Below the pieces are notes generated by a model. That model was not told the DNA's origin. It did not search any database and saw nothing but the letters and a program-made list of their open reading frames with translations. Positions 1 to 6,317 of a stretch of DNA of 39,469 nucleotides are shown piece after piece. Origin of the DNA: STC-54 sp964504665. Lineage in GTDB: Bacteria; Patescibacteriota; Microgenomatia; Daviesbacterales; UBA10151. The position numbers were made by a program, and so were the translations under genes. The stretch spans positions 1 to 39,469 of the forward strand of contig CAZDEH010000008.1 of the NCBI GenBank assembly GCA_964504665.1, given 5' to 3'. Every line of letters begins with the position of its first letter. Position 1 is the stretch's first letter.

Positions 1-60
1 ACTTTTAGACCAAAAGTCAAATTTAGTGGTTACAAATTGGAGGAAGAGGAGTATACATAG
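1..60 (+). CDS. Possible C-terminal tail of a gene cut by the window edge
   Basis: Frame 1 is open from the first base to the TAG at 58-60 and would encode a 19-residue charged tail ending KLEEEEYT. The composition looks protein-like, but 19 codons prove nothing, and another frame is open to position 132. From 61 to 264 I see no gene; the only sign there is the promoter-like box just before the next gene. Confidence 0.2.
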   Translation, partial: TFRPKVKFSGYKLEEEEYT

Positions 61-252
61 CATCAACTTTTTTATCGTATGTTATTTTCATGTTTCTTCC
101 TTCTCTAACCAATACTGGGTGAAAAGATAATCTTCACAAATACTATCACACCATCTTGTAACAGTTAAGCTGGAAACGTTATTAGCAGTTAGAATGCCAC
201 AATTAGAAAAATTATTTTAGATCTGAAATATGCAAATCTGAATAAAAAATGA

Positions 253-258
253 TAAAAT
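253..258 (+). promoter_or_regulatory. -10-like box TAAAAT, 6 nt before the start
   Basis: TAAAAT is followed by six bases and then the ATG at 265. No convincing -35 is visible at the right distance. The geometry matches other genes in this window whose -10 almost touches the start codon and would give a leaderless mRNA. Confidence 0.35.
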
Positions 259-264
259 ATCTTC

Positions 265-513
265 ATGAAGAAACCCTACTTTATGTGGGATTATGATCTT
301 TCTGAACAGCAAATCCACACCATTCTAAATGGTAATAACCAGGTGGAAAAATTATGGCTTACGGCTCGGATCATGACCCATGCAAAATTTGAGGATATCT
401 GGCAATATCTCCATGTTAAAGATATTGCAGAAGTATTTTCTAAATTACGTTTACCACCAAAAGACAAACAAAATTGGCAACGAGCGCTTAGTGTTTGGGG
501 ATATCATGTTTAA
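265..513 (+). CDS. Small protein paired with an AbiEii-type nucleotidyltransferase; candidate antitoxin or partner
   Basis: An 82-residue soluble protein with no signal peptide or membrane segment. It begins MKKPYFMWDYDLSEQQ, then has a helical, aromatic-rich stretch (KLWLTARIMTHAKFEDIWQYL) and a basic C-terminal half. It overlaps the downstream nucleotidyltransferase by 8 nt (506-513), so the two are co-translated. Small W/D-rich proteins of this type often sit directly upstream of DUF1814/AbiEii genes in CPR genomes. The antitoxin or partner role is inferred from position only. It does not look like the winged-helix AbiEi antitoxin of the classical pair. The start is set by the TAAAAT box 6 nt upstream and the lack of an alternative ATG. 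Confidence 0.7.
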   Translation: MKKPYFMWDYDLSEQQIHTILNGNNQVEKLWLTARIMTHAKFEDIWQYLHVKDIAEVFSKLRLPPKDKQNWQRALSVWGYHV

Positions 514-1183
514 ATTACATAACAACCCTATTTTGTATCCACATCAGATAATGCTTCTGTCACTATTTTTTGACACACCTTTTGCTAAAACATTTTTCTT
601 AACAGGAGGCACCGCGCTTTCAGCATTTTATCTAGGTCACCGCGAAAGCCAAGATCTGGATTTTTTCAGCCTGCAACCATTTGATACTCTTGCTCTACGT
701 ACAACAATGCAGGAAATTGCTGATAAAACTACTTCTGTTATGACGATGCATGTACGGTCACAGACCTTCAATGAGATTTTTCTTGAAAATAAAAAAGAGG
801 GCTGGATGCAAAAAATTGATATTGTGCAAGAACAACCAAAGCGTTTCGGGAAAATTACACATATTGATAATATTGCAGTTGATTCTCTAATTAATATCGC
901 AACAAACAAAATTCTTACAATATTTGGAAGACTTGAGCCAAAAGATTATATAGATCTTTTTGCTATTTTTACTCAAACAAGTCTGAAATTTAACAAAATG
1001 TTTGAGCTTGCCAAACAAAAAGATTCTGGACTTTCAGAATTCTACTTTGCAAATATTATTACAGATGCAGATAAATTTGAAACTTTGCCAAAAATGAAAA
1101 TTCCTTTCGATAAAGATGCTTTTTTGCAATTTTATCAGGATCTTTTTCGAAAGCTGTTACTAAAAATTAAACCAGAAAAATAA
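506..1183 (+). CDS. Nucleotidyltransferase of the AbiEii/AbiGii (DUF1814) family
   Basis: A 225-residue protein with the family signature near its N terminus: TGGTALSAFYLGHRESQDLDFF, with GG at residues 34-35 and the metal-binding aspartates of the DxD motif at 50 and 52. In characterised systems this fold is the toxin of type IV abortive-infection modules or the tRNA nucleotidyltransferase of MenA-like toxins; some family members have no toxin role. The open frame extends upstream to 380, but that part overlaps the previous gene in another frame and is not family-like. The ATG at 506 is preceded by GGGG (497-500) and gives the conserved start MFKLHNNPILYPHQ. It overlaps the upstream gene by 8 nt, so a two-gene module is likely. 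Family assignment is firm; toxicity is unproven. Confidence 0.85.
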   Translation: MFKLHNNPILYPHQIMLLSLFFDTPFAKTFFLTGGTALSAFYLGHRESQDLDFFSLQPFDTLALRTTMQEIADKTTSVMTMHVRSQTFNEIFLENKKEGWMQKIDIVQEQPKRFGKITHIDNIAVDSLINIATNKILTIFGRLEPKDYIDLFAIFTQTSLKFNKMFELAKQKDSGLSEFYFANIITDADKFETLPKMKIPFDKDAFLQFYQDLFRKLLLKIKPEK

Positions 1184-1205
1184 GAAAGAGTAAACCCTCT
1201 TTCTT
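1182..1205 (+). terminator. Hairpin after the AbiEii gene
   Basis: AAGAAAGAG (1182-1190) pairs with CTCTTTCTT (1197-1205) around a 6-nt loop, starting at the stop codon of the AbiEii gene. The stem is AT-rich and no long T run follows, so it is a weak terminator candidate. Confidence 0.45.
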
Positions 1206-1482
1206 TCATATATCTATAATAAACCAATTTAACTAGAGTTTACTCGCCTCGCTTCGCGGTCGAAGCAGCAAGTCTCGTTAAATGGTTTGAACCCAAAATT
1301 TGGATTATAAATTGCAAGTGAAGTATTTTGGGTATAACATATAAAGCGACCTACAACCTTACGGTCGGGGATCTAAGTTTGGAAGGTTAGACTAAATTTA
1401 TACAAATTAAATATTACATTTTAAAGAAAACTACTAATTAACAGAAATTACTTTAAAGAAATACTTTAATTATGAAGAGTTA
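1206..1482. other. Intergenic stretch without a gene
   Basis: The two flanking genes converge here. I see no ORF with coding character. The stretch holds GC-richer patches in AT-rich surroundings, such as CTCGCCTCGCTTCGCGGTCG near 1240-1260 and an inverted repeat CGACC/GGTCG (1347-1351/1363-1367). They resemble the dispersed palindromes seen elsewhere in the window. No tRNA cloverleaf can be drawn. Confidence 0.5.
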
Positions 1483-1908
1483 TCAGTTCTGCGAACCTTT
1501 TTTGCAATAATATACAGTTCCAGTACTAGCACACGCTGAAGTAGTAAAGGTACCAGTACCAGTGTTCTCTTGTGCTACTGGAGCACATACACATGGAATA
1601 GAACTTCCTGCTGTACCAGACCAATTTAAAATATAATCCGATGTACCATTTGATGGATCCTTGGGCTTAGTGCCCTGTGTAAAATAATTATCTGCAATTG
1701 AAGTGGGGTAAGTACCTGTAGCTGAAACATAGTTAGCTTCTAAGGCATTTATAATAGAATCAACATCAGCTTTCCGCTTAGCGTCTCTTGCATTCTTTTG
1801 AATACCTGTAAATACAGTAATCCCAATCACTGCTAAGATAGCAATTATAGCAACTACCACTAAAAGCTCAATTAAAGTAAAACCTTTTTTATTCATATTA
1901 TTGCCCAT
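1483..1908 (-). CDS. Type IV prepilin-like protein (third prepilin)
   Basis: A 141-residue prepilin. A short positively charged leader (MNKKG) precedes the class III cleavage motif G|FTLIELLVVVAIIAILAV, whose Glu at mature position 5 is diagnostic, and then a long amphipathic helix (GIQKNARDAKRKADVDSIINALEA). PilD should cut after the glycine. The C-terminal domain is Thr/Ser/Gly-rich with four cysteines (two in PCVCA), suggesting disulfides. It overlaps the preceding prepilin by 11 nt if the ATG at 1908 is used. An AGGAG lies only 2 nt before that ATG and 14 nt before the ATG at 1896, so the exact start is uncertain; the mature protein is the same. It is probably a minor or major pilin of the same pilus as the upstream genes. 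Confidence 0.9.
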   Translation of the reverse strand: MGNNMNKKGFTLIELLVVVAIIAILAVIGITVFTGIQKNARDAKRKADVDSIINALEANYVSATGTYPTSIADNYFTQGTKPKDPSNGTSDYILNWSGTAGSSIPCVCAPVAQENTGTGTFTTSACASTGTVYYCKKGSQN

Positions 1909-2422
1909 TGCTCCTGCAGTAAAAAGTTCCAGTTTCTAATCTTGCGCAAATTGTCCACGTCTTAACAGTAGTTAGGGTTGCTGGGACTGCAGCTGTATCA
2001 ATAACTGCCCATGCTGCCGTGGGAGTAATAGCATCGCAGTTTACAGCAGCAGCGGTAGGAGTAGCGGTTCCAGCAGCCCAAGTTGTTGGAGGGTTATAAC
2101 CACTCTGATTTACATTAGCCCCAGCAGTAGAGGCGCAAATACTATATTTTGCTGTTGTTGTATCAGTTGGAACAGCACCGGCTGAAAATTGAGCAGCAGT
2201 TAATGCCGCATAAGTACTTCCTGTCGGTTTAGCAGATTCATAAGCACTTGCAATAGCATCTATATCTGATTGTCTTCTTGCATCCCTAGCTTTTGATTGA
2301 ATGCCCGAATAAATAGTGATACCGATCACAGCTAAAACGGAAATAATTGCAATAACAATTAATAGTTCAACTAAAGTAAAACCTTGAGTATTTGTAGATG
2401 TTTTGGGCAGAAACTTTTTCAT
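1898..2422 (-). CDS. Type IV prepilin-like protein (second prepilin)
   Basis: A 174-residue prepilin with leader MKKFLPKTSTNTQG, cleavage motif G|FTLVELLIVIAIISVLAVIG with Glu5, and the amphipathic helix GIQSKARDARRQSDIDAIAS. The globular part is Ala/Thr-rich with four cysteines. The first 60 residues closely resemble those of the following prepilin while the C-terminal domains differ, suggesting duplication and divergence. It is first in a two-gene pilin operon, and its upstream region carries a 39-bp element shared with the prepilin at 4497-5030. No strong Shine-Dalgarno precedes its ATG. Type IV pilin homology is secure; major versus minor status is not visible. Confidence 0.92.
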   Translation of the reverse strand: MKKFLPKTSTNTQGFTLVELLIVIAIISVLAVIGITIYSGIQSKARDARRQSDIDAIASAYESAKPTGSTYAALTAAQFSAGAVPTDTTTAKYSICASTAGANVNQSGYNPPTTWAAGTATPTAAAVNCDAITPTAAWAVIDTAAVPATLTTVKTWTICARLETGTFYCRSNGQ

Positions 2423-2433
2423 TTATTTTTTCT

Positions 2434-2472
2434 TACTTATTAATTATTGTCATAACTTAAAACACCTGTCAA
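2434..2472 (-). promoter_or_regulatory. Promoter region with a 39-bp element shared by two prepilin operons
   Basis: Read on the minus strand the element is TTGAC-N5-TTTTAA-N2-TATGACAA-N6-ATAAGTA, ending 11 nt before the ATG at 2422. The same blocks with the same spacers occur at 5052-5090 before the other prepilin. A standard reading is -35 TTGACA (2467-2472), 18-bp spacer, -10 AATAAT (2443-2448). The conserved TATGACAA block lies inside that spacer and could be a regulator site. Confidence 0.6.
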
Positions 2473-2530
2473 TACCCCAGTTTATAGCTAAATCAAATCA
2501 AAATATCAAATGTCAAATTTCAAATAAATA

Positions 2531-2878
2531 TTATTTTCTGATAATGGCAGAGAAAATTAAAACTAATTCATGATCTTCTTTCCACAGAGTTCTGGCTTCA
2601 TCTTTTGATTCAGGATTTGCTAAAGCTATTATCCTTAGCCAATGTTTAGTTTCTTTCGCTTCTTTTTTGCAGATGCCAATTTTGTGCTTAAAATCTTTTT
2701 TACTTTCCGCTCCATCAGCTTCACAATAATTAGCACCGACACTGGTTCCAGATCTGACAAGCTGACTTATTATGGGAAGAGTTATGACATTTTTGGGTAT
2801 ATTTTTTGCAAATTTAATGATATCTTCGCCAAATTTAGCAGTTCTTTCTTCAAGATCATATTTTCTTTCGTTTGGCAT
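2531..2878 (-). CDS. Four-helix bundle protein (S23/IVS-type)
   Basis: A 115-residue, all-helical protein. It matches the four-helix bundle family first described from intervening sequences of 23S rRNA (often called S23 or bVLRF-like): DLEERTAKFGEDIIKFAKNIP, then ISQLVRSGTSVGANYCEADGAESKKDF, then KHKIGICKKEAKETKHWL. The RSGTSVGANYxEA segment is the family hallmark. Members are common, often isolated, genes in CPR and Bacteroidetes genomes. Their function is unclear, though some act in diversity-generating retroelements; no retroelement parts are visible here. It lies between the pilin pair and the hicBA remnant and may have arrived with them. Length is normal for the family. Confidence 0.85.
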   Translation of the reverse strand: MPNERKYDLEERTAKFGEDIIKFAKNIPKNVITLPIISQLVRSGTSVGANYCEADGAESKKDFKHKIGICKKEAKETKHWLRIIALANPESKDEARTLWKEDHELVLIFSAIIRK

Positions 2879-2940
2879 TTGGAACTTTAGATTTTATTTG
2901 TCATTTAGCATTTATAATTTGTCATTTTACTGTTATTTTC

Positions 2941-2983
2941 AAGTACCAGTTTAGAATTTGTGGACCCTAAAGAAGAGCGATAT
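2941..2983 (-). repeat. Relic of a second pilD 3' end (direct repeat of 3605-3647)
   Basis: 37 of 43 bases match the 3' part of pilD at 3605-3647, including 24 identical bases (2944-2967). Four of the six differences fall at third codon positions of the pilD frame. One converts the Trp of LLWGPQILNWYL to TAG, and one is Val to Ala. That pattern suggests a diverged homologous gene end rather than a fresh duplication. The copy lies between the four-helix-bundle gene and the hicA end. Confidence 0.75.
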
Positions 2984-2987
2984 CAAT

Positions 2988-3201
2988 TTATAGTTTTTTA
3001 AACTTATCCTCTGATATCCCCATTTGAGTAAGAATGCTTTTAAGAGTACCCGATTTTATTTCGTGATGGTGGGGGATTAACACAAGTTTTCTTTAATACC
3101 TCATTCCACCAGATCTCATGAGTTCCTCCGGTATTTCTACGAAATACAAAACCAGCTTTACGGGCTTTTTTGATTACTTCTCTATAACTAAGAGGTTTCA
3201 T
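2988..3201 (-). pseudogene. hicA: hicA toxin gene with a one-base frameshift
   Basis: Starting at the ATG that overlaps the hicB stop (ATGA), translation gives MKPLSYREVIKKARKAGFVF, then RRNTGGTHEIWWNEVLKKTCVN, which is typical HicA with the catalytic-type His in GGTHE. The frame then breaks in a run of five C (G5 on the plus strand, 3071-3075) and hits a stop shortly after. With one base of that run removed, the reading continues PHHHEIKSGTLKSILTQMGI and SEDKFKKL to a TAA at 2988-2990, giving a normal 70-residue HicA. HicA is a double-stranded-RNA-binding mRNA interferase. As read here the toxin is broken. A homopolymer sequencing error or phase-variable slippage would look the same. Confidence 0.85.
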
Positions 3202-3467
3202 GCAGCAACAATAATCGGAACAGATAATAAAGAAGTTTGTTGTCTTTGTTCTTCGGGTTTCAGGGGAATCTGTAAGCCTTCTTCTTTGTATAATCCAATT
3301 AACGATTGAGCTACAGCCGTAATTTCTAAGATAGCTTCATCTACAGTATCGCCCTCTGCATAACAATCAGACCAAACAGGAGAGGTTACTACAAAACCTC
3401 CTTCTTTTTGAGGAGTTAAATTAATAGGTAAATCATATTCCAATACGTTTTTTGAAAGCTTTAACAT
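3198..3467 (-). CDS. hicB: HicB-family antitoxin
   Basis: An 89-residue protein with the partial RNase-H-like HicB fold: a strand pair (YDLPINLTPQKEGGFVVTSPVW), then the conserved SDCYAEGDTVDEAILEITAVAQSLIG segment, and a C-terminal tail. No ribbon-helix-helix or HTH domain is obvious after residue 70, so autoregulation may be weak or use another route. It overlaps hicA by 4 nt in the hicB-hicA order. TATAAT sits exactly 6 nt before its ATG. HicB binds and neutralises HicA and usually represses the operon. Since the partner toxin is frameshifted here, hicB may be an orphan on its way to loss, or may defend against other HicA proteins. Confidence 0.88.
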   Translation of the reverse strand: MLKLSKNVLEYDLPINLTPQKEGGFVVTSPVWSDCYAEGDTVDEAILEITAVAQSLIGLYKEEGLQIPLKPEEQRQQTSLLSVPIIVAA

Positions 3468-3473
3468 ACTATT

Positions 3474-3479
3474 ATTATA
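3474..3479 (-). promoter_or_regulatory. -10 box TATAAT for hicB, leaderless geometry
   Basis: A perfect TATAAT on the minus strand ends 6 nt before the hicB ATG, so the expected start point falls on or next to the A of ATG. No good -35 is seen at 16-18 bp. Confidence 0.5.
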
Positions 3480-3503
3480 TCATAATTTTAATGTAGAAAC
3501 TTT

Positions 3504-3541
3504 CCACCTCGGAGGAGTCCCTTCGGACCACCATCCGAGGT
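3504..3541. repeat. GC-rich imperfect palindrome
   Basis: CCTCGG (3507-3512) pairs with CCGAGG (3535-3540), with a smaller inner hairpin TCC-CTTC-GGA. It stands out against AT-rich surroundings, sits between the pilD end and the hicB promoter, and starts with CCACC like the REP-like elements elsewhere. It could also stop transcription entering from pilD. Confidence 0.6.
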
Positions 3542-3585
3542 AATTACTGAATTTGACCGTATTTTGGACGATTATTGGACGAATA

Positions 3586-4494
3586 TCAAAGCCTAAAGCT
3601 ATTTAAATACCAGTTTAGAATTTGTGGACCCCAGAGGAGAACAATATATGCCCCAAAACTGAGAAATGGTCCAAAGGGGATGGTTTGCCCAAAATGTTTT
3701 TTGCCTGATAAAAGTAACGCAACAGAAAATATTGCCCCTGACAAAAAGGCTAGGAATATAGCAATTACACCATTTGGAAAGCCCAAAGCTATTCCTATAA
3801 ATAGTACAAATTTTACATCACCCCAACCCATACCTTTACCCTTAGTAATTATAATTAACATTACAAATATTAATGAAATCAAGAGCCCGGTTATGAGTGC
3901 AAAAAGGGGTTCTTGCCATAACCTCAAAATTAATTCCCAGACATAACCGGAGTAGGGGGGTAGTAAATATCTACCAATAGGACTTATTTTTAAACCTTCA
4001 TATAAAACCCAGGATTTATAGCTAGTAGCTATTAGCAAATAGCTACTAGCTATGCCTACAGCAGGATAGGTAATTCTATCAGGGAGCAAACCCGTTTTAA
4101 GATCAGTTAAAAAAAGAATAAAAAGGATAGTTACAACAAATATTTTAAAAACTATATCTAAGACGGGCATAATTGTTTGCATGGATGGATTTAAGAGTAA
4201 CCCTGTATCAAGATTTTGACTTACAAAAACCAAAACTATCAAAAAACCCATTCCAAGTTCAGCAAGAAGATTACTGAACGGAATTTTATGATGACAATAT
4301 CTGCATTTGCCGGAAAGCATAGTATATGAAAGAACAGGAAAAAGGTCGTACCAGGCAAGATTTCGTTTACAACTTGCACAATACGACCTTCCCCTCAAAC
4401 TGTTTTTGCTCTGTAGCCGATCGGCTATAGCTTTAGCAAAACTTCCTAAAATTGCACCTATCAAAAAACCTAAAATAACCAGACCAATCCACAT
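3586..4494 (-). CDS. pilD: Type IV prepilin peptidase/N-methyltransferase
   Basis: A 302-residue polytopic inner-membrane aspartyl protease of family A24. It cleaves prepilin leaders after Gly and, in full-length members, methylates the new N-terminal Phe. The N-terminal domain starts with GSFAKAIADRL and has a zinc-type CxxC...CxxC set (C39, C42, C64, C67). The catalytic aspartates are D131 in FLTDLKTG and D226 in the GMGWGD motif. About eight hydrophobic segments follow. It ends the pilBTC-prepilin operon, starting 2 nt after the prepilin stop. Residues about 147-159 (ASSYLLIATSYKS) come from a perfect hairpin in the DNA that looks inserted in frame. Its last codons are duplicated as a relic at 2941-2983. 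Confidence 0.95.
   Translation of the reverse strand: MWIGLVILGFLIGAILGSFAKAIADRLQSKNSLRGRSYCASCKRNLAWYDLFPVLSYTMLSGKCRYCHHKIPFSNLLAELGMGFLIVLVFVSQNLDTGLLLNPSMQTIMPVLDIVFKIFVVTILFILFLTDLKTGLLPDRITYPAVGIASSYLLIATSYKSWVLYEGLKISPIGRYLLPPYSGYVWELILRLWQEPLFALITGLLISLIFVMLIIITKGKGMGWGDVKFVLFIGIALGFPNGVIAIFLAFLSGAIFSVALLLSGKKHFGQTIPFGPFLSFGAYIVLLWGPQILNWYLNSFRL
3605..3647 (-). repeat. pilD 3' end, intact copy of the direct repeat
   Basis: Partner of the relic at 2941-2983. Here the sequence is coding (LLWGPQILNWYL). The two copies bracket the hicB/hicA cassette and its palindrome, as expected if that cassette entered by recombination at, or replaced, a pilD gene end. Confidence 0.7.
4018..4053. repeat. 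Perfect hairpin with 16-bp arms inside pilD
   Basis: Arms 4018-4033 and 4038-4053 are perfectly complementary around a 4-nt loop and consist of TAGCTA-type units. It reads through pilD in frame. Such a long perfect inverted repeat within a coding region is unlikely by chance and resembles a short mobile palindrome. Confidence 0.8.
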
Positions 4495-4496
4495 AA

Positions 4497-5030
4497 TTAA
4501 TAAGTACAGGACGCAATTATATCACTCGACATATCCGAGCCTACCTCATACAAAGTATCTACCGGACCTCCATCAGTCTCCATCTTACCTTTTTGTTGGT
4601 CAGATTCCAAAACTGTTTCTATCCTCCAAGTTTCACCATTTCCACAATAAGTATAGTGGTAAGTAGCACTATTTATAGGATCAATTGGTAGAGTTGGCAC
4701 AGTTACACTCTTCTGAGCTGATAAGTTTACCTCGACCCAACCAGTACCATCAGTTACACGACCATTTGTATCAGTACTCTTACTGCTACAATCTGCGGGA
4801 CTAGTTGTACCGTTACAAGCTAGTGCCTGACCGCTTTGAGTAGATTCCTGGACAGCGACATTAATAGCCTGCTGCAAGTTGGCGAGGTCAGTCAACCTGG
4901 CAGCATCCCTAGATCGCTTCATAAGTTCTAACGGATTAATAATCAGTACTACTACCGCTGCTAAAATCGCAATGATTGCAATAACAACCAAAAGTTCGAC
5001 CAAAGTAAAACCACGGGCAGTTTTTTTCAA
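4497..5030 (-). CDS. Type IV prepilin, probable major pilin
   Basis: A 177-residue prepilin with leader MKKTARG, cleavage motif G|FTLVELLVVIAIIAILAAVV with Glu5, and then the typical NPLELMKRSRDAARLTDLANLQQAI helix start. The C-terminal domain is Thr/Ser/Asp-rich with four cysteines. The start codon is TTG, preceded at 7 nt by a perfect Shine-Dalgarno AGGAGGTG, one of only two in the window. Strong translation and its place between pilC and pilD make it the best candidate for the major pilin; that rank is inferred. The upstream 39-bp element is shared with the other pilin operon, so this gene probably has its own promoter besides read-through from pilB. Confidence 0.93.
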   Translation of the reverse strand: MKKTARGFTLVELLVVIAIIAILAAVVVLIINPLELMKRSRDAARLTDLANLQQAINVAVQESTQSGQALACNGTTSPADCSSKSTDTNGRVTDGTGWVEVNLSAQKSVTVPTLPIDPINSATYHYTYCGNGETWRIETVLESDQQKGKMETDGGPVDTLYEVGSDMSSDIIASCTY

Positions 5031-5037
5031 TTTACCT

Positions 5038-5045
5038 CACCTCCT
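5038..5045 (-). promoter_or_regulatory. Perfect Shine-Dalgarno for a TTG-started prepilin
   Basis: AGGAGGTG on the minus strand, 7 nt before the TTG at 5030. It decides the start, because there is no ATG in frame upstream of the leader. Most other genes here lack such a site. Confidence 0.85.
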
Positions 5046-5051
5046 TTCGTG

Positions 5052-5090
5052 TACTTATTTAACTTTGTCATAGTTTAAAAGTTTAGTCAA
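5052..5090 (-). promoter_or_regulatory. 39-bp element before the prepilin, copy 2
   Basis: On the minus strand: TTGAC-N5-TTTTAA-N2-TATGACAA-N6-ATAAGTA, colinear base for base with 2434-2472. TTGACT (5085-5090) could be the -35. The -10 at the usual distance is poor (AAAGTT), which argues that the conserved inner block matters for activation. Confidence 0.6.
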
Positions 5091-5104
5091 GAGCCTTTCA
5101 ATCT

Positions 5105-6313
5105 TTATTTAATATTAGTAGTCAACTGATAAATCGGCAGGATAATTGATATGACCAAAAAACCCACCCCAATTCCTAAAACTACTAAGACAATCGGCTC
5201 AATTAAAGTAGTAACGTTTTTTAAAGAGTTATCTGATTCTGTCTCAAAATAGTCGGCAAGTTTAAACATGATATTATCCAACTTACCCGTTTCTTCACCT
5301 GTTTTAATCATTTGCCCAACGATCCGGGGGAACGTTGGAAGTCTTAATAGCTGACTGGAAAATGATAATCCCCGTTCCACCCCTTGGTAGGCTAATTCCA
5401 GACCGTCTTGATATACCCGGTTACCGGTTATAGCGGAAAGAATCTTTATTGAATCTAAAATTGACAAACCAGAAGAAACCAATAACCCAAAGGTCCTGGT
5501 AAAACCGGTCAATATTACCAAAGTAGTAATTTTACTGATCACCGGAATTCTTAAGATTAGCCGATCAATTGTTAATTTTCCGTTTGGAGTTGAGATAAAC
5601 TTACGGAAAACTAATACAGAAATCGCCAAAATTAATACCAACAACCACCAATAACCGATCATGAAATCTGCAAAACCTATCATAATTTTTGTAGGTAGGG
5701 GCAATTCAATATTTGAATCTTTATAAAGACTCAGAAGTTTTGGCATCACAAAAAACACCATAATCAGCATTACGGCTATCATCATTGTCACCACTACCAT
5801 TGGGTAGATCATAACACCCCTAAGTTTTCCTCTAAATTCTCTTTCTTTCTCTAAATTTGTTGCCAGTTGCAGTAAAATAGTATCCAACTTTCCGGATGAT
5901 TGTCCGGCTTTTACCAGTTGAGCATAAATGGGAGGGAACACTTCCGGGTATTTTTCTAAAGTCGAAGCAAAGTCTAAACCACCTTTGATATCCTTAGAAA
6001 TTTCATTTAAGACTTGTTTAAATTTTTTATTCTCCTGTTCCTCTTGTAATATATCCAAAGCTTCAGATAATACTAACCCTGCTTCAATCATGGTAGCAAG
6101 CTGCCGAGTCATCATAACTACGGCGTTAAAGGGGACCTTATTAATAAATTTATTAATAAGATTTTCCTGGTTAACGTTTTTTTCTTTTATGGAAATAATA
6201 ATTAGTTTTTTCCGGCGAAGCAGGGTAGCAGCCTGAAATTGATCAACTGTTTCAATATCCCCCTTATGATATTCACCGTTTAAATCCTTTGTTGTATAGA
6301 AGTATACCGGCAT
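5105..6313 (-). CDS. pilC: Type IV pilus inner-membrane platform protein PilC
   Basis: A 402-residue GspF/PilC family protein. It is the polytopic platform that couples the PilB and PilT motors to pilin insertion. The N terminus (MPVYFYTTKDLNGEYHKGDI) is the usual soluble start. Two T2SSF repeats follow: about residues 63-190 with VMMTRQLATMIEAGLVLSEAL and the first membrane helix pair, and about 262-390 with FTRTFGLLVSSGLSILDSI, GQMIKTGEETGKLDNIM and a C-terminal membrane helix. Length is normal. It starts 4 nt after the pilT stop, so it is in the pilBTC operon. Confidence 0.96.
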   Translation of the reverse strand: MPVYFYTTKDLNGEYHKGDIETVDQFQAATLLRRKKLIIISIKEKNVNQENLINKFINKVPFNAVVMMTRQLATMIEAGLVLSEALDILQEEQENKKFKQVLNEISKDIKGGLDFASTLEKYPEVFPPIYAQLVKAGQSSGKLDTILLQLATNLEKEREFRGKLRGVMIYPMVVVTMMIAVMLIMVFFVMPKLLSLYKDSNIELPLPTKIMIGFADFMIGYWWLLVLILAISVLVFRKFISTPNGKLTIDRLILRIPVISKITTLVILTGFTRTFGLLVSSGLSILDSIKILSAITGNRVYQDGLELAYQGVERGLSFSSQLLRLPTFPRIVGQMIKTGEETGKLDNIMFKLADYFETESDNSLKNVTTLIEPIVLVVLGIGVGFLVISIILPIYQLTTNIK

Positions 6314-6317
6314 AATA

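Noticed and set aside
1240..1330. tRNA-like fragment with GGTTTGAACC resembling a T arm
   Set aside because: No acceptor, D or anticodon stems can be drawn around it; it is more likely part of a dispersed repeat.
1483..2422. Two adjacent prepilins as one frameshifted gene
   Set aside because: Each has its own leader and complete G|FTLxELL motif; they are distinct proteins with overlapping ends.
3118..3309. 63-residue plus-strand frame
   Set aside because: It lies antisense to hicA and hicB, which have clear homology on the other strand.
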